From Armatimonadota bacterium (GTDB taxonomy: Bacteria > Sysuimicrobiota > Sysuimicrobiia > Sysuimicrobiales > Kaftiobacteriaceae): a stretch of DNA of 64,000 nt. Shown here piece after piece: positions 48,447 through 56,597 of this stretch. The notes under the pieces were generated by a model. That model was not told the DNA's origin. It searched no databases and was given only the letters and a program-made list of their open reading frames with translations. Numbering within the stretch: position 1 is the stretch's first letter; each line of letters begins with the position of its first letter. Where the stretch lies: NCBI GenBank assembly GCA_031459765.1, contig JAVKHY010000001.1:347701-411700 (forward strand), read 5' to 3'. A program made the position numbers and the translations under genes.

Positions 48447-49943
48447 TCAGTGCGCCGGACGCGGGTGGATGACCACCACCCCGTTCCCGCCCCAGGCGTC
48501 GGGACCGAGGAAGACGTCGCCGGCTTTCCCGGGAGTGGGGCGGGACAGGTCGATTACGGTCAACACGGGCGCGTACTTGTTCGTGACGTAGGCCAGGAAC
48601 CCGCCCCCCTGCTTGAATCCATAGGCCACGCCGTGGGCCCCTTTGTAGGCCTTCGCCTCGGCGACCACGCGGATGTTGCTCGGATTGGCCTGGTCCACGG
48701 CGATGATGCTCGCCGTGGCCGACCCGGTGTTCGCCACGACCACCCACTTGCCGTCGGGACTGAAGGGTGACTGGATCGGGACCGCGCCGACGCGCACGAC
48801 CTTGACGACTTTGGGACTGGCCGGAGCGCGCAGGTCCAGGAACACCACCCGCCCCTGCAGCAGTTTGTCCGCCGTGAGCAGGACGGTGGTGGTGGCGGCC
48901 AGGCGGCCGGTGCGCGAAACGGAGGCATACAGCGGAAGGTTCGCGCCGAAGGGCTTCCCGTCGGTGTCGGTGACCTTGCTGAGGTCGACGGTCGTGAGCA
49001 GCTTCTCGGTGTTCATGTCCACCACGGACATCTTGCCGGAGAGGGCGTTGGCCACGACGAGGATCTTGCCGTCCGGCGAGATCCAGCCGCCGTGAGGGCC
49101 CAGGGGGACCTCGATGTATCGGATCGGGATCTGGGCCGCCGGGATCGCCGGATCGACCAGTTTGCTCACATCCAGGACGGCGAGTCGGTCCTGGGCGTTG
49201 ATCGTCACCACGGCTTTGCCCTGGGGCGTGGTGTGCGTGTGCGCGGGAGACTCGCCGACGCGAATCCGGTTCTTCACCACCCGTCCCGTCCTGGCGTCCA
49301 GCACCGTGATGTAGTTGGCGTGCCAGTTCGTCTGGATCACGTAGCGCTCGTCCCAGGAGACCATCAGGTTGTGCGGGTTATCGAAGTCGCCTTCGATGAC
49401 CCGTTTCACCTTCATCGTCGCTGCGTCCACGACGGTGATCGTGCCGGCGGTCATCTTGCCGGGGCGTGTCTGGAACTGCGTATCGACCCACACCTCCCCG
49501 CGCCCGCGCACGCGCGGGGGGGAGAGCGGTCCGGGGGAGGCCGGAGGCCAGGGCTTCATGAACTGCGGGGCGGGGTCGGTGCCGACGGCGATCTGGCCGT
49601 CCATGTAAGGGTGGATGGCGCAGACGTAGACGTAGAGCCCGGGCTTGGTGAAGGTGAATCGGACGGTGCCCTTGCGCCCGACGAAGCCCACGGTCTTGGC
49701 AGGTTCGTCGAAGCCGGTGAGAAAAGTGATGGTGTGCAGCGTGTGCGCCTCGCTGAAGGACCACACCACTTCCTGCCCGGGTTCGATGCGGAGGGTCTGG
49801 GGTGTGAACCATGGGGCCAGCTCCCCGACCGTGACGGCATTGCTCACCGGCGGTGGCGCCTGCCCGGCACCGGGTGTCGACGCCCCCAGGAGTATGAGGG
49901 CGACAATGGCGAGCCCTGCCGTCCCTGCCCTCGTCCGCCGCAT
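48447..49943 (-). CDS. Exported cupredoxin - beta-propeller protein
   Basis: 498 residues. Signal peptide (MRRTRAGTAGLAIVALILLG). Residues 35-125 form a cupredoxin with a full type 1 copper set: His67 or His70, Cys108, His111 and Met114 in VCAIHPYM. A linker with Pro/Arg follows, then a seven-bladed-propeller-like set of repeats (ITVVDAATMKVKRVIEG, YITVLDARTGRVVKN, MSVVDMNTEKLLTTV). Such fusions recall nitrite reductase and nitrous-oxide-type electron-transfer proteins without their catalytic residues. Met 49943 opens the signal peptide. Forms one unit with the SCO1-like gene. Confidence 0.86.
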   Translation of the reverse strand: MRRTRAGTAGLAIVALILLGASTPGAGQAPPPVSNAVTVGELAPWFTPQTLRIEPGQEVVWSFSEAHTLHTITFLTGFDEPAKTVGFVGRKGTVRFTFTKPGLYVYVCAIHPYMDGQIAVGTDPAPQFMKPWPPASPGPLSPPRVRGRGEVWVDTQFQTRPGKMTAGTITVVDAATMKVKRVIEGDFDNPHNLMVSWDERYVIQTNWHANYITVLDARTGRVVKNRIRVGESPAHTHTTPQGKAVVTINAQDRLAVLDVSKLVDPAIPAAQIPIRYIEVPLGPHGGWISPDGKILVVANALSGKMSVVDMNTEKLLTTVDLSKVTDTDGKPFGANLPLYASVSRTGRLAATTTVLLTADKLLQGRVVFLDLRAPASPKVVKVVRVGAVPIQSPFSPDGKWVVVANTGSATASIIAVDQANPSNIRVVAEAKAYKGAHGVAYGFKQGGGFLAYVTNKYAPVLTVIDLSRPTPGKAGDVFLGPDAWGGNGVVVIHPRPAH

Positions 49944-50019
49944 CGCGGTCCCCCCCCCATCCCCGCCTGTTTCGGCGGGCAGTTCGTCGAAAGTAATGAG
50001 GACTCCTTCCGATGGAATG

Positions 50020-50688
50020 TCACTGAGCCTCGCCCCGGCCTGTCCGGAACTGCTCCCACCGCCGGCGCTGGGTGCCCGCATCCGCCGGTTGGTGGTCGCT
50101 GCAATCCACCCGCAGCAACCGGTCGCCGAAGGGGGCGTCGACAAAGGCGCAGTGGTGCGGACGCGCGGGGTTCTTGTGTACGTAGGGGCGGAAGAACCGG
50201 CAGGTCACGCAGATCCGGGAGACCGGGATCTCGCCCCGGTCCTGCAGAATACGGATCATACTCACCAGGGCGCGCAGGAAGATAGCCTGTTCATCAGGGT
50301 CCAGCGCTTCCACAGCGGGGACAAGGAAATCAGTCCAGTCGCCTATGCGGCGCGCCACCCGGCGACCCTGCGGGGTGACGGTGATCGACCGCACCCGGGC
50401 GTCTCGCGGGGACCGGCCCTTACGGAGGAGTTGCTTGCGGACCAGCGCCTCCACGGCGTCGCTGGCCGTCGGTGCCGTCACCCCCAGCCGAGAGGCCACC
50501 TCGCCCACGGTCACCCCCTCCGGAGCATTCCCGACCAGGGACAGGATCTGCGCTTGCGTGGGGGTCACGGCCCGGGCTCCGGCTTCCCGCCAGGCATGGA
50601 TCTTCAGGGCGAGGCCGATCTTGGCCAGTCCGGTGGCGATCCGCCGCTCCACCGGCCCTGAGACTAGGTCAAATGATCTCCGGCGCAT
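50020..50688 (-). CDS. MarR-family regulator with Cys-rich C-terminal extension
   Basis: 222 residues. Residues 20-150 form the MarR winged helix (TPTQAQILSLV, VTVGEVASRLGVTAPTASDAV, RKGRSPRDARVRSITVTPQG). The last 65 residues add Cys160-x2-Cys163, His178/His179-Cys180 and Cys196 (ICVTCRFFRP, ARPHHCAFVD, VDCSDH), a plausible zinc or iron-sulfur site that could sense redox or metals. Divergent from a cupredoxin gene across a perfect palindromic operator, and upstream of the copper-protein pair. Confidence 0.9.
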   Translation of the reverse strand: MRRRSFDLVSGPVERRIATGLAKIGLALKIHAWREAGARAVTPTQAQILSLVGNAPEGVTVGEVASRLGVTAPTASDAVEALVRKQLLRKGRSPRDARVRSITVTPQGRRVARRIGDWTDFLVPAVEALDPDEQAIFLRALVSMIRILQDRGEIPVSRICVTCRFFRPYVHKNPARPHHCAFVDAPFGDRLLRVDCSDHQPADAGTQRRRWEQFRTGRGEAQ

Positions 50689-50732
50689 CGCTGTTCCTTT
50701 CGTCGCCGCGCCCCGGCGCCTCCTGGCGGCTC

Positions 50733-50783
50733 TTGACAGCCCGGCCCGGCGACGCTAATTTAATTAGGACGCCTAATTAAATT
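50733..50783 (+). promoter_or_regulatory. Promoter and perfect palindromic MarR operator
   Basis: TTGACA at 50733-50738 is followed 17 bp later by a -10-like TAATTT (50756-50761). Overlapping that -10 is a perfect 12-bp inverted repeat, AATTTAATTAGG (50757-50768) and CCTAATTAAATT (50772-50783), around ACG. The A+T-rich repeat stands out in high-G+C DNA. A dimeric MarR bound here would block the cupredoxin promoter and could autoregulate its own gene. Confidence 0.85.
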
Positions 50784-50800
50784 CTTCGCGGAGGTGGACT

Positions 50801-51211
50801 GTGCGCAAGAGGGTGGTTTTGGCGGCGGTCGTCGTACTGATGGCCGCCGGGGCCTTTGCTCTGACCGGAGCACGCGGGCAGGCGGCCGCGTCGCGGACAC
50901 GCGAGTACCGGGTGACGATGAAATTCTGGAAGGCGACGGTGGCGGAGGTCCCGACCGTGGCCGTCACCAATCTGCCGGCGGACGCGGTCGCCTATGCCGG
51001 CGACACCGTGGTCTTCCGCGTGACCAACGAGAGCCCCATCGCGGAAGGGTTCTCCGTTGACGCCTACGGGGTGAGGGAAGTGCTGGAACCCAAGCAGACT
51101 AAGGTCATCCGGATTGCGGGCGTGCGACCGGGAGCCTTCGTTATCTATTGCCAGTTGCACCCCTTCAGCGTCCACTATACCGGGACTTTACTGGTGCTGC
51201 CTCGACCGTGA
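50801..51211 (+). CDS. Exported cupredoxin-like protein lacking one usual ligand
   Basis: 136 residues, GTG start with GCGGAGG in front. Signal peptide (KRVVLAAVVVLMAAGAFALT). Cupredoxin strands VAYAGDTVVFRVTN, then AEGFSVDAYGV and YCQLHPFSVHYTG. Cys117, His120 and His125 are present; the first His ligand usually found in an H-GF-x-I segment is Glu82 (AEGF). So a copper site, if any, is altered. Under the MarR operator just upstream; the product is exported and probably works with the neighbouring copper proteins. Confidence 0.83.
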   Translation: MRKRVVLAAVVVLMAAGAFALTGARGQAAASRTREYRVTMKFWKATVAEVPTVAVTNLPADAVAYAGDTVVFRVTNESPIAEGFSVDAYGVREVLEPKQTKVIRIAGVRPGAFVIYCQLHPFSVHYTGTLLVLPRP

Positions 51212-52813
51212 TCATGCCGGCGGCGGCCCCGCCCGGGCGGTCGTGGCGTCATCGTGGTGGAGCAGGCCGTACTCGAAGCTGTCCACGAGCGCCAGCCAGC
51301 TGGCTTCCACGACGTTCTCCGAGACGCCGACCGTGCCCCAGCTGCGCCGGCCGTCGGACGACTCGATGAGCACGCGCACCCGGGCGGCGGTCGCGGCCTC
51401 GGCGTTGAGCACGCGGACCTTGTAGTCGGTGAGCCGGATGGTCCGCAGCGCGGGATAGAACCCTTCCAGCGCCTTGCGCAGGGCGCGGTCCAGCGCGTGC
51501 ACCGGCCCGTTGCCCTCGGCCGCGGTGTGCTCTTCCACGCCGTTGACCGATAGTTTGACCGTGGCCTCGGCGCGCACCGCGCCGCCCTCGCCGCCAACCA
51601 CGCGGACGTGGAACCAGCAGAGGTCGAAGAGGGGGCGGTGCACGCCCAGCAGCCGCCGCATGATGAGCGCGAAGCTCGCCTCGGCTCCGTCGAACTGGTA
51701 GCCCTCGTGTTCCATGCGTTTCACGCGGGCCAGAATCTCCTTCACTTCCGGCCGCGAGCGGTCCAGCGACAGGCCCATCTCGCCAGCCTTGTAGAGCACG
51801 TTGGCCTGTCCGGAGAGATCCGAGACGACGACCCGACGCTCGTTGCCCACGCTGGCCGGGTCGATGTGCTCGTAGGTCCGCGCATCCGCCATCACCGCGC
51901 TGACGTGGACGCCCCCCTTATGCGCAAAGGCGTTGCGCCCGACGAAGGGCTGGTAGTCGTCAGGCGCCAGGTTGGCCATCTCGCTGACGAAGCGTGACAC
52001 CTCGACTAGGCGCGAGAGGGCGTCCGGCCGCAGACACTCGTATCCCAGTTTGAGGCGCAGGTTGGCGACGACGGCGCAGAGGTCGGCGTTGCCGCACCGT
52101 TCGCCATAGCCGTTAATGGTGCCCTGGACGTGCTCGGCGCCGGCCTGTACCGCGGTCAGGGTGTTGGCCACCGCGAGCGCGCCGTCGTTGTGGGCGTGAA
52201 TGCCCACCGGCCCGCCGACCCGCTCCAGGACGGTCCGGATGATGCGCCGAATTTCGTCGGGCAACGTCCCTCCGTTCGTATCGCAGAGCACCAGGACGTC
52301 CGCGCCGGCCTGCCGGGCGGCACGCAGCGTCTCTAGCGCGTAGACGGCGTCGTGCCGGTAACCGTCGAAGAAGTGCTCGGCATCGTAGACGACCTCCCGG
52401 CCGTGGCGCTTCAGATAGGCGACCGAGTCGGCGATCATGCGCAGATTCTCGTCCCGCGTGGTGCGCAGAGCGACGGTGACATGATGATCCCAGCTCTTGC
52501 CGAAGATGGCCACGGCCGGCGCGCCCGACTGGATCAACATCTGGAGGTTCGGATCGTCGTCGGGTCGCGTGTTGGGGCGTCGGGTGCTGCCGAAGGCCGT
52601 AATTTTGCAGTGTTGCCACGACAGTTCGCGGGCCCGGGTGAAAAAGGCGAGGTCCTTGGGATTGCTGCCCGGCCACCCGCCTTCCACGTAGTCGACACCC
52701 AACTCGTCCAGGCGGAGGGCGATCTTCACTTTATCGTCCGTGGAAAAATTGATACCCGCGCCCTGGGTGCCGTCGCGGAGCGTGGTGTCAAAGACGGTCA
52801 CACGGTTGCTCAT
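51212..52813 (-). CDS. cimA: (R)-citramalate synthase
   Basis: 533 residues. Condenses pyruvate and acetyl-CoA to citramalate for threonine-independent isoleucine synthesis. DRE-TIM signature VFDTTLRDGTQGAGINFST, YVEGGWPGSNPKD (typical of CimA rather than LeuA), VGIHAHNDGALAVANTL metal His residues, GTINGYGERCGNADL, and the HKGGVHVSAVM segment. A C-terminal LeuA-like regulatory domain (about 390-520) should bind isoleucine. ATG 52813 follows GGGTGAGG; the frame extends upstream through the leader but without family sequence. Confidence 0.93.
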   Translation of the reverse strand: MSNRVTVFDTTLRDGTQGAGINFSTDDKVKIALRLDELGVDYVEGGWPGSNPKDLAFFTRARELSWQHCKITAFGSTRRPNTRPDDDPNLQMLIQSGAPAVAIFGKSWDHHVTVALRTTRDENLRMIADSVAYLKRHGREVVYDAEHFFDGYRHDAVYALETLRAARQAGADVLVLCDTNGGTLPDEIRRIIRTVLERVGGPVGIHAHNDGALAVANTLTAVQAGAEHVQGTINGYGERCGNADLCAVVANLRLKLGYECLRPDALSRLVEVSRFVSEMANLAPDDYQPFVGRNAFAHKGGVHVSAVMADARTYEHIDPASVGNERRVVVSDLSGQANVLYKAGEMGLSLDRSRPEVKEILARVKRMEHEGYQFDGAEASFALIMRRLLGVHRPLFDLCWFHVRVVGGEGGAVRAEATVKLSVNGVEEHTAAEGNGPVHALDRALRKALEGFYPALRTIRLTDYKVRVLNAEAATAARVRVLIESSDGRRSWGTVGVSENVVEASWLALVDSFEYGLLHHDDATTARAGPPPA

Positions 52814-52832
52814 CGGCCTCACCCGGCTCAGA

Positions 52833-52881
52833 AGAAAACCTGAGGGACAGATTCCGCAAGGAACCTCTCCCTCAGGTTTCT
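52833..52881 (-). promoter_or_regulatory. Hairpin in the cimA leader, terminator- or attenuator-like
   Basis: AGAAACCTGAGGGA at 52881-52868 pairs with TCCCTCAGGTTTTCT at 52847-52833 on the cimA strand, a 14-bp stem with a 20-nt loop ending in a short U-rich tail, 20 bases ahead of the start codon. The position suggests control of readthrough or translation of cimA. No T-box core motif was found in the leader. Confidence 0.5.
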
Positions 52882-53019
52882 CTCCTGACGGTGTAGCGGC
52901 CGCCCTGGACCGCCTGCGCCGCTTGGACCCAACCAGCCCCTTGTGAAAGCTGTGGAACCCTAGGCGCACTTCCCTGCCGGCCCGCCTGGGGGCCGGAACG
53001 CTGCCCCGGTTTTCCACGC

Positions 53020-53049
53020 ACTGTACCCAAGCGCCGGCGGGTCTGTCAA
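53020..53049 (-). promoter_or_regulatory. cimA promoter
   Basis: TTGACA (53049-53044), an 18-bp gap and TACAGT (53025-53020). Transcription would give a leader of about 200 nt before cimA. It lies 10 bp outside the end of the insertion sequence. Confidence 0.6.
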
Positions 53050-53058
53050 GCGCCCGCA

Positions 53059-54346
53059 TTGCCTCAGAATAAATCCGAGCGAGGCCGGGGCCGTTGCCTC
53101 ATAGAAAACCTGAGGCAACTTCTCGCCACCTTTGGAGGTCCGACCGGCCCCATGACCCCTCTCGCCAAGCGCCAACTGGCCCAGGCCCTGCACCCCCACT
53201 ACCGCACAGCCCGGCGAGCCGAGAAGACCCAGATCCTGACCGCCTTCGTCAAGGCCACCGGCTACCATCGGACGTACGCCATCACCCTCCTCCGCCACGG
53301 GCCACCCCGCCGCCCGGGCGAACGCCGAGGGCGACGGGTCCGGTACGACCGTCCCGTCGTGGAGGCCCTCCACCGCCTCTGGGAGGCTTCCGGCTATCTG
53401 TGCAGCAAGCGCTTGCGCCCGTTCCTGGCGCCCTGGCTCGAGGCCCTGCGGCGGTGCGGCGAACTTACCTCCCCCCGGCGGTCGAAGCCGCGCTGCTGCG
53501 GATGAGTGCCGCCACCATCGACCGGAAGCTCGCCCCCTATCGACGGCAGCTCAAACCCCGAGGCCTCACGACCACCCGCCCGGGACGTCTGCTCAAGCCG
53601 CACGTCCCGGTACGCACCTTCACCCCCTGGGACGAGCGCCACCCCGGCTTCACCGAACTGGACCTGGTCGCCCACTGCGGCGAGGCGACGCACGGCGAGT
53701 ACCTCCACAGCCTCTCGCTGGTGGACGTCGCTACCGCGTGGTTCGAGCCCCGCGCAGTGGTCAACCGCAGCCAACGTTGGGTCTTTGAGGCGCTCACCAT
53801 CATCCGCGATCGGCTCCCCTTCCCCCTCCTGGGCATCGATGCCGACAATGACAGCGCCTTCATCAACACCAACCTCCTCGCCTACTGTCGCGCCCCGCGC
53901 CTCACGTTCACCCGCTCCCGGGAGTATTGCAAGAACGACCAGGCCCACGTGGAAGAACGCAATGGGGCAGTGATCCGCCGCCTCATCGGCTACGAACGGT
54001 ACGAGGGGGAGCAGGCTGCTGCCGCGCTCAATGCCGTCTACGATGTGCTGCGACTCTGGATCAACTTCTTCCAACCGACCATGCGCCTTGTCGCCAAGGA
54101 GCGTGTGGGGGCCAAGGTGATCAGGCGCTACGATCAGGCCCGGACCCCTTACCAGCGCGTCCTGGAGGCCCCGGAGGTCTCGCCCTCCGCCACGCAGGCC
54201 CTCCGGGCTCTCTACCAAACCCTCAACCCCGTCCAGGTGCGCCGGGAGCTTGAGCGGCACCTGGCGACTCTGTGGCGCCACGGCCTTCACTCAGGAGGGT
54301 CCGTGAGGCAACGGGCCCCGGAAACTCAGGTTTCCCGATGAGTCAA
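53059..54346 (+). mobile_element. Insertion sequence with DDE integrase-type transposase
   Basis: About 1.29 kb. The left end starts TTGCCTCAGAATAAATCCGA and the right end, read inward, TTGACTCATCGGGAAACCTG; both continue to CCGGGGCC and GTTGCCTCA, giving imperfect terminal repeats of about 42 bp. No target duplication is evident. The left 50 bases also form a GTTGCCTCA...TGAGGCAAC hairpin. Inside is one transposase in two frames. Inserted between cimA and tRNA-Arg(CCT), just upstream of the cimA promoter. Boundaries are by eye. Confidence 0.7.
53152..54341 (+). pseudogene. DDE integrase-core transposase split by a -1 frameshift
   Basis: The first part (TPLAKRQLAQALHPHYRTAR, ILTAFVKATGYHRTYAITLL) is in frame from 53152 to about 53470. 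The rest is in the -1 frame: TELDLVAHCGEATHGEYLHS (first Asp), GIDADNDSAFIN (second Asp), NDQAHVEERNGAV (Glu), so the catalytic DDE triad is complete. The frames meet at a run of six C (53471-53476, CCTCCCCCCGG). It could be programmed -1 frameshifting, as in several IS families, or an inactivating indel. The fold is that of IS481/ISNCY-like integrase-core transposases. Confidence 0.78.
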
Positions 54347-54382
54347 CACGGAACACGAAGCCGGGCACGGAAGGCCTGAGTC

Positions 54383-54458
54383 TGGCGGGCCCGGAGGGAA
54401 TCGAACCCCCGACCAGAGGCTTAGGAGTCCCCTGCTCTATCCACTGAGCTACGGGCCC
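54383..54458 (-). tRNA. tRNA-Arg (anticodon CCT)
   Basis: Acceptor GGGCCCG pairs with CGGGCCC, then G and an encoded CCA. D arm GCTCAGTGGATAGAGC, anticodon loop CTCCTAA giving CCT (reads AGG), T arm TTCGATT. One mismatch in the anticodon stem next to the loop. Confidence 0.95.
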
Positions 54459-54955
54459 GCACCTTCAGATTATACGCTACAGACGTGGGTTTCCGCGCGG
54501 CTCCCCTCACCCAGGGGCTTCCTCTCGGACCCGCTGCTGTAGCCTAACTGTAGCCGATCTTGGAAGGAGGAGAATGAAGAGCAACGAGGGGAGGGTGCAT
54601 AAGGCCGAGCGGATGCCGGCGTGGCCTCCGCTGACTGGGTCTGGCCCGCAGGCGGAGCCTCTCATGCCCACTTGCCGGGGACGATACCCTCACCGCCCGA
54701 TGGGCGGCATCGGCCGGAGCCGGTGAGGTGAAATGATAAGATAATGAAATTAATGAATCAGGTTGGGGCGGGAGGCAGGTTTCGGCGGCACGGTCCGAGG
54801 GCTCAGCACCCGCACCGGTGGAGCGGGTTTCTTTGGGGTAGCAATTGAGGACGTCGAGAATACTTGCCTTGGGCCAGCACAGAGAAGGAAGGGAGATGGG
54901 AGTGCGCCTGCGGGCGGGCGGCAATGAGTTCTCGCGGAGGTGAGGAGGCGGAGCC
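54459..54955 (+). other. Structured intergenic region before the second Liv-type operon
   Basis: Nearly 500 bases without a convincing gene. A nested stem-loop at 54688-54728 has outer arms CCTCACCG/CGGTGAGG and an inner CCGATG/CATCGG. An A+T-rich patch follows (GATAAGATAATGAAATTAATG, 54734-54754), possibly a promoter. A second hairpin, CCCGC-N9-GCGGG followed by TTTCTTT (54809-54834), is terminator-like. The order, structure then A+T patch then terminator-like hairpin, would suit a leader or small RNA. The ribosome site GAGGTGAGGAGG belongs to the next gene. Confidence 0.45.
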
Positions 54956-56218
54956 ATGAAGACGTTGCGCTGGTGGGCGATCCGCTGGTTTGCTAGCGTC
55001 CTGGCCCTGTATCTAGTCGGCGCCGCGGGGCTGGTGGCGGCGCAGCAGGCGGCCGAGTACAAGGTGGGGGTGGTCACCTCGCTGTCCGGCGAGCTGGCCT
55101 TCGGCGGCAACGTGACCAAGCGCGGCTACGACCTCTGGGCGGAAACCCTGAACAAGGCAGGCGGCATCCTGATCGGCGGCAAACCCTACAAGGTCAGGCT
55201 GATCTACGCCGATGACCAGAGCACGCCGGCTACCGCCGCCGTGGCCGGAGAACGGCTGATCACCCAGGAGAAGGTGGACTTCATCCTAGGCCCCTACGCC
55301 AGCGGCACAACCCTGGCCCTGGCACCCATCACCGAGAAGTACCGCGTTCCACACATCACCGGATCGGCGGAGTCCCCGCTCATCTGGAAGGGGAAGTTCA
55401 AGTACACCTTCGGGACCATCCCCACGGTGACCATCATCGCCCAGGCGTCCATCCAGACCCTGGCGCAAGACGTGTCCCCCAAGCCGCAGACCATTGCCAT
55501 TCTGGGGATCGACGATGCCTTCTCCAAGTTCGCCGCCGAGGCGTTCCGCACCGCCGCCCAGAAGTTTGGCATCAAGGTGCTGCGCTTCGACATCGTGCCG
55601 GAGGGCAGCGACTACACGCCGGCGGTGAGCGCGGCCAAGGCGCTGACCCCGGACATCTTCGCGATGGGATCGCACGAGAAGGCGGCCATTGAGATGATCA
55701 AGGCCGCCAAGGAGCTCAAGTTCAACCCCAAGGCGTTCGTGCAGCACTACGGGATGACTACCCCCGACTTCCGCAAGGGGCTGGGCAAGGACGCCGAGTA
55801 CGTCTTCGGTACCTCGGTATGGACCCCCAACCTAAACTACCAGGCGAAGATCCTCTTCAAGACTCCGCAGGAGTACGCCGCTGCGTTCAAGGCCCGCTTC
55901 GGCAGCGATCCGGACTACACCGAGGCGGCCTCTACCGCAGCGGGCATCGCCTTCCAGGAGGCGCTGCGGGCCATTAACGCCGCGCCGCCACTGACGCAGG
56001 CGCAGAAGGACGCGCTGATCGGAGCCCTGGAGCGGCTGGACCTGATGACCTTCTACGGGCCGATCAAGTTCGCCACTTCCGGGGACTACTACCATGACAA
56101 CGCGGGGCTGCAGCCCATTGCCCTGCAGTACCAGGGCGGCGTGATCGTGGAGGTCGGCCCGGGCAAGCTGCGCCTGAAGGCCCCCAAATATCCCACGCCC
56201 AGCTGGGACAAGCGCTAA
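54956..56218 (+). CDS. Branched-chain-amino-acid-type ABC substrate-binding protein (second system)
   Basis: 420 residues. Signal peptide (WFASVLALYLVGAAGLVAAQ). Type I fold: YKVGVVTSLSGELAFGGNVT, GYDLWAETLNKAGGI, RLIYADDQSTPATAA, FILGPYASGTTLALAPI, IAILGIDDAFSKFAAEAF. The ligand set cannot be read from sequence, but a GABA-type aminotransferase ends this operon, so an amino acid or amino-carboxylate is likely. Sequence is not closely similar to the binding protein at 31.5 kb. Confidence 0.91.
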   Translation: MKTLRWWAIRWFASVLALYLVGAAGLVAAQQAAEYKVGVVTSLSGELAFGGNVTKRGYDLWAETLNKAGGILIGGKPYKVRLIYADDQSTPATAAVAGERLITQEKVDFILGPYASGTTLALAPITEKYRVPHITGSAESPLIWKGKFKYTFGTIPTVTIIAQASIQTLAQDVSPKPQTIAILGIDDAFSKFAAEAFRTAAQKFGIKVLRFDIVPEGSDYTPAVSAAKALTPDIFAMGSHEKAAIEMIKAAKELKFNPKAFVQHYGMTTPDFRKGLGKDAEYVFGTSVWTPNLNYQAKILFKTPQEYAAAFKARFGSDPDYTEAASTAAGIAFQEALRAINAAPPLTQAQKDALIGALERLDLMTFYGPIKFATSGDYYHDNAGLQPIALQYQGGVIVEVGPGKLRLKAPKYPTPSWDKR

Positions 56219-56225
56219 GTCAGGA

Positions 56226-56254
56226 GGCCGGGGACGGCGACCCCGTCCCCGGCC
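56226..56254 (+). terminator. Strong hairpin after the binding-protein gene
   Basis: GGCCGGGGACGG (56226-56237), a five-base loop and CCGTCCCCGGCC (56243-56254): a perfect 12-bp stem eight bases past the stop. There is no U-run. It probably stabilises the abundant binding-protein mRNA or partially terminates, lowering expression of the permease genes, a common pattern in such operons. Confidence 0.6.
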
Positions 56255-56289
56255 GCTCGGCAGCATGTCCAGGAATTCCTGCGCAGACC

Positions 56290-56502
56290 GACCGGGGCTC
56301 CCAGAAATTCGCGGGCGCGAATTCTCAGGGTGCGCTGGCTGTCGACGGCGAGGTGCAGGACTTCGGACGGTCCAGCGTGCGCAACTGCGAGACCCATGGC
56401 GGTGGAAGCAGCGGACTGGCTCGCAGGCCAAGGCAGGTGCTGTATGCGTTGGACCAGCAGCAGACGGCCAAAGGGCGTGAGCTTGCTGTGTGGGTGAGCC
56501 AT
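56290..56502 (-). pseudogene. Relic of an IS481-family transposase N terminus
   Basis: Reading on the minus strand from ATG 56502: MAHPHSKLTPFGRLLLVQRI, the opening of IS481-type transposases (MxHxxxxLTPxGRLxLVxR). After about 20 residues resemblance is lost in this frame and continues only weakly in another (WVSQLRTLDRPKS). No catalytic domain follows. The region 56255-56597 otherwise has no gene. A dead fragment lying inside the second Liv operon between binding protein and permease genes. Confidence 0.55.
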
Positions 56503-56597
56503 GACTGCCTCCCCGGGCGAACCTGTGCATTCCGTCCCAGAACCAGCGTCAAGAGGCAGTCTTATGTCAACAACCTAGTTAGGCAGTCCGGCTAGCC

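Noticed and set aside
52814-53058. T-box riboswitch in the cimA leader
   Set aside because: The invariant T-box core (GGGTGGTACCGCG-like) is not present; only a terminator-like hairpin is.
51212-53059. A 615-codon cimA starting at 53059
   Set aside because: The extra 82 codons cover the promoter and leader hairpin and have no family resemblance; ATG 52813 has a good ribosome site.
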